Of a stretch of DNA of 64,000 nt, positions 43,632 through 52,470 are shown one piece after another. The DNA comes from CAYQUL01 sp964568925 (lineage in GTDB: Bacteria; Patescibacteriota; Microgenomatia; UBA8517): contig CAZMSJ010000002.1 of NCBI GenBank assembly GCA_964568925.1, forward strand, positions 1-64,000. The letters are read 5' to 3'. The notes beneath the pieces were generated by a model. That model did not search any database, was not told the origin of the DNA, and was given only the letters and a program-made list of their open reading frames with translations. Position 1 is the stretch's first letter; each line of letters opens with the position of its first letter. The translations under genes and the position numbers were made by a program.

Positions 43632-45285
43632 GCAAACACTTATTTTGTTAGCAATTCTTGTCTTGTCCTTTGTTTTGCGTTTCTATCAATTAAGCACCGT
43701 CCCTCCACACTTAACTCCAGATGAAGCATCTCTTGGTTACAATGCATATTCAATCTTAAAGACGGGACGAGATGAATATGGTCAACTATTGCCAATCATT
43801 TTCAAATCATTCGGTGATTACAAACCTGGTTTATATGTCTATACAACAATTCCCTTTGTTGCGCTCTTTGGCTTAAACGAATTCTCGGTTCGCGCGACGA
43901 GTGCTATAAGCGGGGTTATTGCAGTCATATTGCTTTATCTTATTACTAAAAAGCTTTTTCCAGATAAAGAACATCGGAATTTACCCTACATTACAAGCTT
44001 CCTACTATCAGTCGCTCCTTGGCATATTATGTTCTCACGAGGTGCTTGGGAAATTAACTTATCACTGACACTAACGCTTCTTGGAACCTATTTCTTTTTA
44101 AAGATTCCAGATAACATTCGCAATTTGTATTACTCAGTGTTGGCTTTCGCGTTAACATTTTCAGCCTATCAGGGAGCAAAGTTATCTACTGGTATTGTTG
44201 TATTACTGCTTATTGTTACCCATTTTGAAACGGTGAGAAGAATTCCTGTTAAAAGATATTTTTCAGCAGGACTAATCGCCTTATTAGTTTCATTGCCAAT
44301 CCTCATGAGTTTATTTAACGGAAAGGCAGGAAGACTAGCTGTTTTTAGTGTGTTTTCATATCCACGTTCTGAAAGTTATATAGCTCACTTTATAGCTGAA
44401 TCAGGAATCTCTAAAAATACACTTCCGTACTATCTGTATTATTCTGAAACACAAAATTTTGCTCGAGGGGTATTAGGACGATGGTTTAATCATTTTTCAG
44501 GAAGATTTTTATTCTTTGAAGGTGATTGGCAGAACCCTCGACATACTGCCCCAAACCACGGTGTACTTAATTTGGCAGATATGGTGCTGTTACCGATTGG
44601 TGTATTTGTGTTAATTAAAAATTCTCGAAGCAAGAATGTTATCTTTGTGATTCTATGGCTTTTGACTGCCTGCTTGCCTGCAGTGCTGTCACGAGATCAG
44701 GTTCATGCCGTTCGTTCATATAACATGGTTATTCCAGTTGTTATAACACTTGGTTTGGGAATTCAATTTCTTTTGAATTCGTTTCGTGGAGTATCGAAAA
44801 ATGTGGTTATCCTCACTACTGTCATGGTCTATCTGGTTGGTTTCATCTATTTTCTTGACGCCTTTTTTGTCCATGTACCCTCACATGCTTCAAAGCTGTG
44901 GGAATATGGATATAAGCAGATAGTTGAGACGGTAAGCCCACTTGAAAACGATTATGACAATATTTATGTCCAACAAAGCTACGCTCAGCCATATATATTC
45001 TTCTTGTTTTTTAACAAAGTTGATCCTGCTACATATCAAAAACAAGCAAAGCTTGCAGAAAGCACCAGTGGTGATGTTGGACACATTGAAAAGGTAGGTA
45101 AAATATCTTTTATAGATATTGATTGGTCTCGTGTTCGTGGTGAGAAGGGGAGCATTATTGTTGGTGATACCCTGCATATTCCCGTCACTGACTCAAAAGA
45201 AGGTAAAGAGTTCCATATAATAAAAGAGATTCCGTATCTTGATGGTAAAAACATCGCATTCCGTATTATCGCTATAAATAAATAA
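43618..45285 (+). CDS. GT-C (PMT_2-like), most typical AYSILKTGRDEYG member
   Basis: 555 aa, about twelve helices. TPDEASLGYNAYSILKTGRD (33-52) holds Asp35-Glu36, followed by EYG, SFGDYKPGLYVY and FGLNEFSVRA. The second block is VAPWHIMFSRGAWE near 135-148. The ATG at 43618 is chosen over the TTG at 43609. The stop overlaps the next ATG by one base (TAATG), allowing reinitiation. Confidence 0.85.
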   Translation: MKITKQTLILLAILVLSFVLRFYQLSTVPPHLTPDEASLGYNAYSILKTGRDEYGQLLPIIFKSFGDYKPGLYVYTTIPFVALFGLNEFSVRATSAISGVIAVILLYLITKKLFPDKEHRNLPYITSFLLSVAPWHIMFSRGAWEINLSLTLTLLGTYFFLKIPDNIRNLYYSVLAFALTFSAYQGAKLSTGIVVLLLIVTHFETVRRIPVKRYFSAGLIALLVSLPILMSLFNGKAGRLAVFSVFSYPRSESYIAHFIAESGISKNTLPYYLYYSETQNFARGVLGRWFNHFSGRFLFFEGDWQNPRHTAPNHGVLNLADMVLLPIGVFVLIKNSRSKNVIFVILWLLTACLPAVLSRDQVHAVRSYNMVIPVVITLGLGIQFLLNSFRGVSKNVVILTTVMVYLVGFIYFLDAFFVHVPSHASKLWEYGYKQIVETVSPLENDYDNIYVQQSYAQPYIFFLFFNKVDPATYQKQAKLAESTSGDVGHIEKVGKISFIDIDWSRVRGEKGSIIVGDTLHIPVTDSKEGKEFHIIKEIPYLDGKNIAFRIIAINK

Positions 45286-46919
45286 TGAAAAGACTTTTTG
45301 TTAAAAATACTTATCTGATTGCAATTCTTGCTGTCGCTTTTGTTTTGCGATTTTACAATCTAGGTTCATACCCAACCTTTAATGCGGATGAGGCTGCACT
45401 TGGGTATAACGCATATTCGCTTCTTCAGACGGGGAAAGATGAGCATGGTCATTTCTGGCCAATTCACTTTCAGTCGTTCAACGATTGGAAACCAGGCTTA
45501 ACAGTTTACCTAATTATGCCAATGGTTCAGTTTTTTGGATTGAATGAGTGGAGTGTGCGCGTTTTACCAGCCTTTTTCGGTGTCCTCGGAGTTCTCGGAA
45601 TATATCTACTGGTTTCTGAATTAACAAATAAAAATAGAAATATTTCCTTAGCTGCTGCTTTTCTCCTCGCAGTTTCTCCTTGGCATATCCATTTTTCTCG
45701 AGGTGCATGGGAAGTAACAATTGCTACGACATTTATCACCTTTGGTTTGGTTTTTCTGCTTCGATCTTTTAAACAAAAAAAGTATCTTTATCTTTCCGTA
45801 ATCTTATTTGTGTTGTCACTCTATACCTATCACGCTGCCCGAATAGTTGCTCCTTTGCTCGTTTTTATGACCTTTGTTACGCATATTCCACAATTTAGAA
45901 AGAATATAAAAGGTCTTCTCGTTGCAATCGTTTTAGGAGTAGTCCTTACTGTGCCGCTCGCCATTGATATGACAAAGCCTGAAGCACTTTCTCGAGCCGC
46001 TGGTGTTGGTCTCTTTGCAGACCCTGGACCACGCTCCCGAATTGAAGAGCAGAGAGGAGAACATATCGATTATCAATCTCTCTTCCCTAAATTGCTTCAT
46101 AACAAGGCCGTTAACTATGGTCTGGCATTTCTTGATAATTGGACAGCACATTTTCATGGAGAATTCCTATTCCTATCAGGCGATGAGATCCAACGAAATC
46201 GTGTTCCTGAAACAGGGGAGCTCTATACTATTGAAATTTTGTTTCTAGGTACTGCTCTGTTTGTTTTGTCACGAACAAATACCTACCTTCGTAGAAAGAC
46301 ACCATTCTTGTGGCTTCTGATTGCCCCTGTTGCTGCAGCACTTACATTTCAGGCACCACATGCTCTTCGTGCACAAAACATGATAATCCCTCTGACGATA
46401 TTTTCTGGGTTTGGACTATCATTTTTGTGGAACTATCCGTTTAAGAAAAAACAGTTTTTAAAGATTACCCGAATAGTGCTCAGTCTTATTTTAGCCGTCA
46501 GTATATCTCGGTATCTGTTAATGTATTACTCACATATGTCTCAGGAATACTCGTATTCATCACAATATGGCGTTAAAGAGCTTGTAACCTACGTAAGTGA
46601 AAACAGTAGCAACTATGCTCATGTTCTCGTTACAGACCGATATGACCAACCATATGTATTATTCTTGTTTTATTTGAAGTACCCTCCACAACTATTCCAA
46701 AATGAGGGGAGACTTACTGATAAGGATGGGTTTGGTTTTTCAACAGTCCGGTCTTTCGGTAAATACGAATTCCGTTCAATTAAGTTTGATGAAGATAGAC
46801 CTAAAGCAACAAACACGTTAATTGCTGGAACAAAAGAAGAAATACCAGATGAGGCCAATATTGTTAAAAACATTTACGGCAGCAATGGTTTCCTCTATTT
46901 TAGAGTAGTCGCAAACTAA
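45285..46919 (+). CDS. GT-C (PMT_2-like), AYSLLQTGKDEHG member
   Basis: 544 aa, about twelve helices. NADEAALGYNAYSLLQTGKD (33-52) with Asp35-Glu36, then EHG and SFNDWKPGLTVY. The second block is VSPWHIHFSRGAWE. Last of the tandem array. Followed after 1 nt by a WaaE-like GT2. Confidence 0.84.
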   Translation: MKRLFVKNTYLIAILAVAFVLRFYNLGSYPTFNADEAALGYNAYSLLQTGKDEHGHFWPIHFQSFNDWKPGLTVYLIMPMVQFFGLNEWSVRVLPAFFGVLGVLGIYLLVSELTNKNRNISLAAAFLLAVSPWHIHFSRGAWEVTIATTFITFGLVFLLRSFKQKKYLYLSVILFVLSLYTYHAARIVAPLLVFMTFVTHIPQFRKNIKGLLVAIVLGVVLTVPLAIDMTKPEALSRAAGVGLFADPGPRSRIEEQRGEHIDYQSLFPKLLHNKAVNYGLAFLDNWTAHFHGEFLFLSGDEIQRNRVPETGELYTIEILFLGTALFVLSRTNTYLRRKTPFLWLLIAPVAAALTFQAPHALRAQNMIIPLTIFSGFGLSFLWNYPFKKKQFLKITRIVLSLILAVSISRYLLMYYSHMSQEYSYSSQYGVKELVTYVSENSSNYAHVLVTDRYDQPYVLFLFYLKYPPQLFQNEGRLTDKDGFGFSTVRSFGKYEFRSIKFDEDRPKATNTLIAGTKEEIPDEANIVKNIYGSNGFLYFRVVAN

Positions 46920-46920
46920 T

Positions 46921-47784
46921 ATGAAAACATTGTCTGTAGTCCTCGCAACTAGAAACGAAGAATCAAATATTGGTGCGTGTCTATCTTCTGTCAAAGATAT
47001 TGCCAATGAAATAATTGTTTTTGATGAATATTCGACAGATGATACTCAGAAAATAGCAAAGTCATTTGGTGCCATTGTCCATTCAGTACAACACGAAGAT
47101 ATTTTTCATGCTACAAAGCAGAAGGCAATTTCTGCAGCAGGTTGTGATTGGATACTTCAACTTGATGCAGATGAGATCGTTTCAAAAGAACTTGCACAAG
47201 AAATACAGGAAGTGCTTTCTATGTCAGATGAGGAGATTAAACGTCGTAGACCAGAAAGCTCGAGACAATGGAACTTATTTAAAAGGCATCAGCACGTTGT
47301 TGAAGCTCGTGATGGAAAATTAGGTAAGAAGACAAACGAAGTTGTAGCCTTTTTCATACCACGAAGAAATTTATTTATTGGTGAACCACTTATTCATGCT
47401 GGTGTTTATCCAGATGGAGTAATAAGACTTGTTAAAAGAAACAAGGCGTATTTACCAGCCAAAAGCGTACACGAGCAGATGGTTATTGATGGAGAGGTTG
47501 CCTGGCTCTTTTCTGATCTTATACATAATGACTCGCCAACTCTCACTAAATATTTAAAGAGAATGAACAGATATACCGATTTGCGGGCAGCTGATTTAAA
47601 GGTAATGCAAATACCTAAAAATATAACCCAGTTATTCGTCGCTACATTTCTTTCTCTGCCTTCACAATTTGCATTACGATACCTTCGAAGAAGGGGATAC
47701 AAAGATGGAATCAGAGGTTTTTTATGGGCACTTCTTTCAGCCTGGCAGTACCCACTTGCCTACTACAAATATTACTTCAATTGA
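46921..47784 (+). CDS. GT2, LPS-core glucosyltransferase-like
   Basis: 287 aa. ATRNEE (9-14), VFDEYSTDDT (33-42), DAD (82-84), a LIHAGVYPDGVIRLVKR segment and the tail motif GYKDGIRGF. It is closest in layout to 23513. A lysine/arginine-rich insert (about 103-140) between the DAD and the acceptor region sets it apart. The end of the gene contains the -35 of the next promoter. Confidence 0.83.
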   Translation: MKTLSVVLATRNEESNIGACLSSVKDIANEIIVFDEYSTDDTQKIAKSFGAIVHSVQHEDIFHATKQKAISAAGCDWILQLDADEIVSKELAQEIQEVLSMSDEEIKRRRPESSRQWNLFKRHQHVVEARDGKLGKKTNEVVAFFIPRRNLFIGEPLIHAGVYPDGVIRLVKRNKAYLPAKSVHEQMVIDGEVAWLFSDLIHNDSPTLTKYLKRMNRYTDLRAADLKVMQIPKNITQLFVATFLSLPSQFALRYLRRRGYKDGIRGFLWALLSAWQYPLAYYKYYFN

Positions 47785-47809
47785 CTTAGCTTCTTTTGTA
47801 TCTTATAAT
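47781..47809 (+). promoter_or_regulatory. Consensus sigma70-like promoter of the 104-aa gene
   Basis: TTGACT (47781-47786) and TATAAT (47804-47809) are 17 bp apart, the closest match to consensus in the window. A second overlapping TATAAT lies at 47809-47814. The leader is about 20 nt. The -35 overlaps the previous stop codon. Confidence 0.85.
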
Positions 47810-47834
47810 ATAATACTCAAAAAGGGAGGTTACC

Positions 47835-48149
47835 GTGTCACAACTAACCGTGTATTATTGCCCATTTGTAGATGGACAGCCGCTCATTCTGATGCTCATC
47901 GACGATGCTTCACAGCAGATGCAGATTTATGCTCGGACACATTTCATACAGAGAGTAAAGGAGATTGTCGCGATCGCAGAAGGATTTGGAGTTACTCCCG
48001 AGCAGAAAACAGATTTGGAGTATGGATTCGTATCATCCGTGATCGAATGCAGAACTTCTTGGGAAGCGATTCGCGGGGAAGTTATTGATCACATCTCTGC
48101 CTGCATATCAGAGTGGAAGCGAACGAGTTCACTTATTTGTTTCGATTGA
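47835..48149 (+). CDS. 104-aa cytosolic protein of unknown function
   Basis: Not recognised. The start is GTG at 47835, with GGGAGG (47824-47829) 5 nt upstream. No membrane helix. The N-terminus is strand-like (YYCPFVDGQPLILMLID, 7-23) and the rest helical (28-98), with four scattered Cys. Its near-consensus promoter, Shine-Dalgarno site and terminator make it an insulated, probably strongly expressed gene between two glycosyltransferase units. It belongs in style with the orphan genes at 1-6.7 kb. Confidence 0.72.
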   Translation: MSQLTVYYCPFVDGQPLILMLIDDASQQMQIYARTHFIQRVKEIVAIAEGFGVTPEQKTDLEYGFVSSVIECRTSWEAIRGEVIDHISACISEWKRTSSLICFD

Positions 48150-48154
48150 GATAA

Positions 48155-48180
48155 GCCGCCCTTCAGTGGGCGGCCTATTT
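48155..48180 (+). terminator. Terminator of the 104-aa gene
   Basis: GCCGCCC (48155-48161) pairs with GGGCGGC (48168-48174) around a 6-nt loop. The U tract is short (CTATTT). It starts 6 nt after the stop codon. Apart from this I see no hairpin terminator between 6.7 and 64 kb. Confidence 0.75.
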
Positions 48181-48209
48181 GTGCCTGACCAGATATAGCA
48201 AAAAACTTG

Positions 48210-48215
48210 TATACT
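48210..48215 (+). promoter_or_regulatory. -10 element of the 48.2 kb unit, leaderless
   Basis: TATACT, 7 nt before the ATG at 48223. No -35 at 17 bp and no Shine-Dalgarno site. Confidence 0.6.
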
Positions 48216-48222
48216 ATTGGTA

Positions 48223-49269
48223 ATGATAATTGCAATCGATTGTGGCCCACTTAACGACGCAAATTCAATAAGAGGAGTTGGGGCATATACCAAAAACTTG
48301 GTTACAAGTTTGCAAAACCTTTCTAAACGAAAGGGTTTTACGCTTGATGCAATTGATGCTAAAAACAGCAATCTTTCACAGTACGACGTTATTCATTATC
48401 CATTTTTCGATTTCTTCAAAAACACACTACCCACACACAAAAACGTGAAGACAGTGGTTACGATTCATGACACAATTCCACTTTTGTATCCATTACAGTA
48501 TCCCCCAGGATTAAAGGGCTCAATCCAATTGTTTAGGCAGAAGAGGGCTTTGAAATCCGTAAGTCATGTAATAACGATCTCAGAAACTTCTAAAAAAGAT
48601 ATTGTCAGGTATTTACCGGTAGATGCAAATAAAATTACTTCTATATACGAAGGCCCCACCATTGTAGAGAGAGATATCACCCAAAAAGAAATTATTCAAC
48701 TGAAAGAGAAGTATGGGTTACCTGAAAAATTCATTTTATATATAGGGGACGTGAATTGGAATAAAAACATACTTACTTTGTGTAAAGCTGCAGAAATGAC
48801 AAAAATCCCTGTTGTAATTATTGGGAGTGCTGCCGTACAAAACAATTTTGATCGTAACCATATAGAGAATCGATCACTAGTCGAGTTGCAAGATAGATAT
48901 GGGAAAAGTCCGTACGTCATTCGACTTGGCTATGTAGCTGATGATTTAGCCGTATTTTTTAAAGCGGCCTTTTGTTATTGCCAACCATCTTTCTATGAAG
49001 GATTCGGGCTTTCCGTCCTGGATGCCCTGTTATCAAAAACCCCAGTTGTTTGTGCAAAAACACAAGCATTAACAGAGATTTACGGAGATACGTGCACCTA
49101 TTTTGATCCTAAGAATGTGCAATCTTTAGTTTTAGCTATAGAAAGTATTACAAATCATATTGATACAAAAGAGCATATTGTCGCAGGTTACAAGTTAGCT
49201 AAGACATTCTCGTGGGAGAAAACGGCAGAACAAACATATGAAGTCTATAAAAAAATCATTAGTAACTGA
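48223..49269 (+). CDS. GT4 glycosyltransferase
   Basis: 348 aa. The ATG at 48223 is used; the in-frame TTG at 48217 almost abuts the -10 box. GT-B motifs: SIRGVGAYTKNL (15-26), HDTIP near 85-89, a YIGDVNWNKN segment and the C-domain PSFYEGFGLSVLDAL, holding the E-x7-D form of the E-x7-E donor motif. It probably uses an NDP-sugar in the cytosol. The 3' end overlaps the next gene by 32 nt. Confidence 0.86.
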   Translation: MIIAIDCGPLNDANSIRGVGAYTKNLVTSLQNLSKRKGFTLDAIDAKNSNLSQYDVIHYPFFDFFKNTLPTHKNVKTVVTIHDTIPLLYPLQYPPGLKGSIQLFRQKRALKSVSHVITISETSKKDIVRYLPVDANKITSIYEGPTIVERDITQKEIIQLKEKYGLPEKFILYIGDVNWNKNILTLCKAAEMTKIPVVIIGSAAVQNNFDRNHIENRSLVELQDRYGKSPYVIRLGYVADDLAVFFKAAFCYCQPSFYEGFGLSVLDALLSKTPVVCAKTQALTEIYGDTCTYFDPKNVQSLVLAIESITNHIDTKEHIVAGYKLAKTFSWEKTAEQTYEVYKKIISN

Positions 49270-50413
49270 AAGCAGATATATTGGTATATTTTTCTTGTGG
49301 TTTATTGGGATTCTTTTGTTTGCGCTTATCGCAACAAATATCCTACCTAATCAGAAGGACTATCTTGGTGGAGGATTAAGTAACTACATGAGGCTCCCTC
49401 TTTTTTGGGGATTTTCAAATTTTGATGGAGAGCATTACGTTTCCATTGCGCAAAACGGATATGCCCCTCTTCAACATTTTTTCTTTCCTGTGTATCCATT
49501 ATTAATTCGTATCATTTCTACAGTTCTTGGACATTCCTTGTTTTTATATAATCTGTCTGGAATTCTCGTTTCTTTTGTCTCAACTGCAATCTTTCTTCTT
49601 GGGTTAGTTCAGCTTCTTAAAATCGATTACTCAGAAAAAGTGACTGAATTAACTATTCTTTTGTTAGTACTTTCACCTGCATCGTTTTTCTTTTTTATGG
49701 TCTATACCGAATCACTTTTTCTCTCACTTGCCGTTTGGTGCCTGTATTTTTCAAGGCGCAGACTATTTCTACCTGCCGTAATTCTTGCTTCGATTGCCTC
49801 TGCTACAAAGGTAATTGGTTTTAGTTTAGGGGTAGCAATCTTATTTGAAATATTGGCTCCGAGTTGGCCTATGAAGAACGTTTTTGAAGTTGTTAAAAAG
49901 AACATTAAAGAACTATTGTTAGTTCTTTTTTCAACAACAGGACTATTTGGATATATGGCATTTCTGCAGAAAGAAACAGGAGATGCTCTCGTTTTTCTTC
50001 ATAAAATATCTGTGTTTGGCGATCAGCGATCTTCAACACTCATTTTCTTACCACAGGTTTTTTACCGATATGTTTTCAAGATTATTCCAAACTTAACCAA
50101 CTATTGGCCGACAACATTTACAACCCTGCTTGAATTTGCAGTTGCTGTCCTCTTCCTTTTGATTTGTATATTCTCATTCCGTACTTTGAGAAAAAGTTAC
50201 TGGATATACTTAGTCATTGGATTTTTGATTCCAACTTTAGCTGGCAGTTTCTCTTCTTTACCTCGTTATGTGATTGTCTTGTTCCCTGCGTTTTTGTACC
50301 TTTCTACACTTCTTGAAAACAAGAAAAAGGCGTCATATATTGTCTTTGCTATATTTGGACTCTTACAGATCATTTCATTAATGTTATTCTTTCGAGGATA
50401 TTGGTTATCTTAA
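49238..50413 (+). CDS. GT-C membrane glycosyltransferase, PIG-V-like
   Basis: 391 aa, about ten helices. NFDGEHYVSIAQNGY (61-75) with Asp63, then FFPVYPLLIR (82-91), are close to the PIG-V/Mannosyl_trans2 pattern and to the 6709 gene. A YTESLFL segment near 155-161 is also typical. It transfers a sugar, probably mannose or a similar one, from a polyprenyl-phosphate donor. Confidence 0.82.
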   Translation: MKSIKKSLVTESRYIGIFFLWFIGILLFALIATNILPNQKDYLGGGLSNYMRLPLFWGFSNFDGEHYVSIAQNGYAPLQHFFFPVYPLLIRIISTVLGHSLFLYNLSGILVSFVSTAIFLLGLVQLLKIDYSEKVTELTILLLVLSPASFFFFMVYTESLFLSLAVWCLYFSRRRLFLPAVILASIASATKVIGFSLGVAILFEILAPSWPMKNVFEVVKKNIKELLLVLFSTTGLFGYMAFLQKETGDALVFLHKISVFGDQRSSTLIFLPQVFYRYVFKIIPNLTNYWPTTFTTLLEFAVAVLFLLICIFSFRTLRKSYWIYLVIGFLIPTLAGSFSSLPRYVIVLFPAFLYLSTLLENKKKASYIVFAIFGLLQIISLMLFFRGYWLS

Positions 50414-50422
50414 AAAAGCATC

Positions 50423-51694
50423 ATGAGACGGAAAATTTCTTTACTCCTTAAAAACCCACTCCTAACGGGAAGTTTCCTGATGATTGTTGGAAGTATGGGT
50501 ATTAACGTTGTGAATTACGTTTACCACCTCTTGATGGGAAGAATATTAGGACCTGTTGATTATGGTGTGCTTGCAAGTATTTTTTCTCTTCTCTACATCA
50601 TTTCTATTGTTCCTCAGTCAGCAAGTGTCACAATTGTTAAGTTTATTTCTTCAGCAAAAAGTGATGCCGAGAGGAATCATGTTTCATACGAAGTGATCCG
50701 ATTTGTTAAAAAGATCGCTTTTTGGGGAAGCGTTATTATTGTTGTTGCATCACCACTTGTTAGTAATTTCCTTAACCTCCCATCGGTCGTACCGGTCATA
50801 TTAGTTGCCCCTGTATTTTATTACTCGATTATTACAACCGTTAATCAAGCAATTTTACAAGGTGTTTTATCCTTCTTTGGTGTCGTAACTGCAAACGCGA
50901 TATCAAGTATCGGGAAACTGCTCATAGGTTTATTGCTCATTTATCTCGGGTTTAATGTATCCGGTGCGATTTTTGCCGTAGGACTTGGTGTGTGGTTTGC
51001 ATATATCGCTTCAAACGTCTTTTTGAAAAATAAAGTTACCCCGTCTAGTGAAGCTACTTCCTCATTTCACTTAACCAAATTCTTTGCTTATTCTGGTCCA
51101 GTTTTATTGCAAGCTTTTGCTTTTACCTCACTGTTTACAATAGATCTAATTATCGTAAAGCACTTTTTTAGCGCATATGACGCTGGTGTGTATGCCGCGC
51201 TCTCAACACTCGGTAAAATTATTTTCTTTGCAAGTTCACCAATCGCTTCAGTTATGTTCCCAATTGTTGCAAGAAGGCATTCAAATGGAGAACCAGCTCG
51301 GGATATCCTTATTGCCTCCTTGCTGTTGACGGGAATAGCTTCTGGAGTATTTGTGGGTATCTATTACTATTTGCCAAACTTAACAATCACGATGTTGTAT
51401 GGAAGCAAATATATTGGAGCTGAATCTGCTCTTCCTTGGATGGGGCTGTTTATTGCAATTTATGGCTTTTGTCAGCTTCTTGTAAATTACTTTCTTTCGA
51501 TCGGGAAACTAAAAATTGCGTATATCCCATTTGTTGCAGCCTTGCTGCAAATTGTTCTGCTCAGTATTTTTCATAGTTCTCTCATTCAAGTTATTCAGAT
51601 TTCATTATCTATTCTTATTTGTATGTTTGTATTACTTGTAATAATCTTGTCGTATAATCAGCTGAATACCCATGACAAAAAAACAAATAAGTAA
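50423..51694 (+). CDS. Wzx-like oligosaccharide flippase
   Basis: 423 aa with about twelve membrane helices. The N-terminal MGRILGPVDYGVLAS (43-57) and a later FAYSGPVLLQAF region match the polysaccharide_synt family and are distinct from the flippase at 20193. It moves lipid-linked glycan across the membrane. It lies between a GT-C and a GT2 gene and overlaps the latter by 23 nt. TAAAAA followed by six bases before the ATG may be a weak start. Confidence 0.87.
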   Translation: MRRKISLLLKNPLLTGSFLMIVGSMGINVVNYVYHLLMGRILGPVDYGVLASIFSLLYIISIVPQSASVTIVKFISSAKSDAERNHVSYEVIRFVKKIAFWGSVIIVVASPLVSNFLNLPSVVPVILVAPVFYYSIITTVNQAILQGVLSFFGVVTANAISSIGKLLIGLLLIYLGFNVSGAIFAVGLGVWFAYIASNVFLKNKVTPSSEATSSFHLTKFFAYSGPVLLQAFAFTSLFTIDLIIVKHFFSAYDAGVYAALSTLGKIIFFASSPIASVMFPIVARRHSNGEPARDILIASLLLTGIASGVFVGIYYYLPNLTITMLYGSKYIGAESALPWMGLFIAIYGFCQLLVNYFLSIGKLKIAYIPFVAALLQIVLLSIFHSSLIQVIQISLSILICMFVLLVIILSYNQLNTHDKKTNK

Positions 51695-52463
51695 AAAAGA
51701 ACAGAATCGATTGATCTCAATCGTAGTTCCAGCTTATAAACAAGAAATATTTATTAAGGACGATCTCATTAATATCATTGATACACTGGAAAAGGGATTA
51801 CCAGAGCTCTACTCTTTTGAAATCATTTGTGTTGTAGACGGAGAACTTGATAATACTGCTCGTGAAGCTCGAAAGATCAAAGATAATCGTCTCAAGATCA
51901 TTTCTTACCCAGTTAACTACGGTAAAGGATATGCAGTGCGTCAGGGAATGAAGGTCGCAAACGGTGATTTTATCTCATTTCTAGATGCTGGTATGGATAT
52001 TAGTCCAAAAGGAGTCATGATGTTATTGGCTCATATGGAGTGGTATAACGCTGACGCCGTTGTGGGTTCAAAAAGGCATCCAGTTTCAAAAGTTAATTAT
52101 CCATTTTTACGAAAGGTGTTAAGTACCGGTTATCATTGGTTTGTAAAATTAGCATTTGGTTTACCAATTACAGATACCCAAAGTGGTATAAAACTTTTCA
52201 AGAGAAGTGTGATTGAAAAAATACTACCAAGACTTCTTGTTAAAAGGTATGCAATGGATATCGAAATGTTGGCTGTTGCTAAGTATTTAGGATTTGAACG
52301 GATCTATGAAGCTCCAATTGAAGTTACCTTTGATAGTCGCACGAGTGCGATTAAGTGGAGCACCATATTTAAAATGTTGTGGGATAGCTTGGCAGTCTTT
52401 TATCGATTGAGAATCCTTCATTATTATGACGACTCAAACAGAAAGAATTGGATAACTTCTTAA
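51672..52463 (+). CDS. GT2 DPM1-like enzyme with DAG in place of DxD
   Basis: 263 aa. VVPAYKQE (18-25), VVDGELDNT (54-62), NYGKGYAVR (82-90), then FLDAGMDI (103-110), where the metal-binding DxD reads DAG (105-107), and TDTQSGIKLF for the usual TxxGF/K block. The rest fits the DPM1 type. The second Asp may be moved to Asp109, giving D-x3-D, or activity may be altered. It probably makes a lipid-linked sugar. Start overlaps the flippase gene by 23 nt. Confidence 0.8.
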   Translation: MTKKQISKKEQNRLISIVVPAYKQEIFIKDDLINIIDTLEKGLPELYSFEIICVVDGELDNTAREARKIKDNRLKIISYPVNYGKGYAVRQGMKVANGDFISFLDAGMDISPKGVMMLLAHMEWYNADAVVGSKRHPVSKVNYPFLRKVLSTGYHWFVKLAFGLPITDTQSGIKLFKRSVIEKILPRLLVKRYAMDIEMLAVAKYLGFERIYEAPIEVTFDSRTSAIKWSTIFKMLWDSLAVFYRLRILHYYDDSNRKNWITS

Positions 52464-52470
52464 TATTTTT

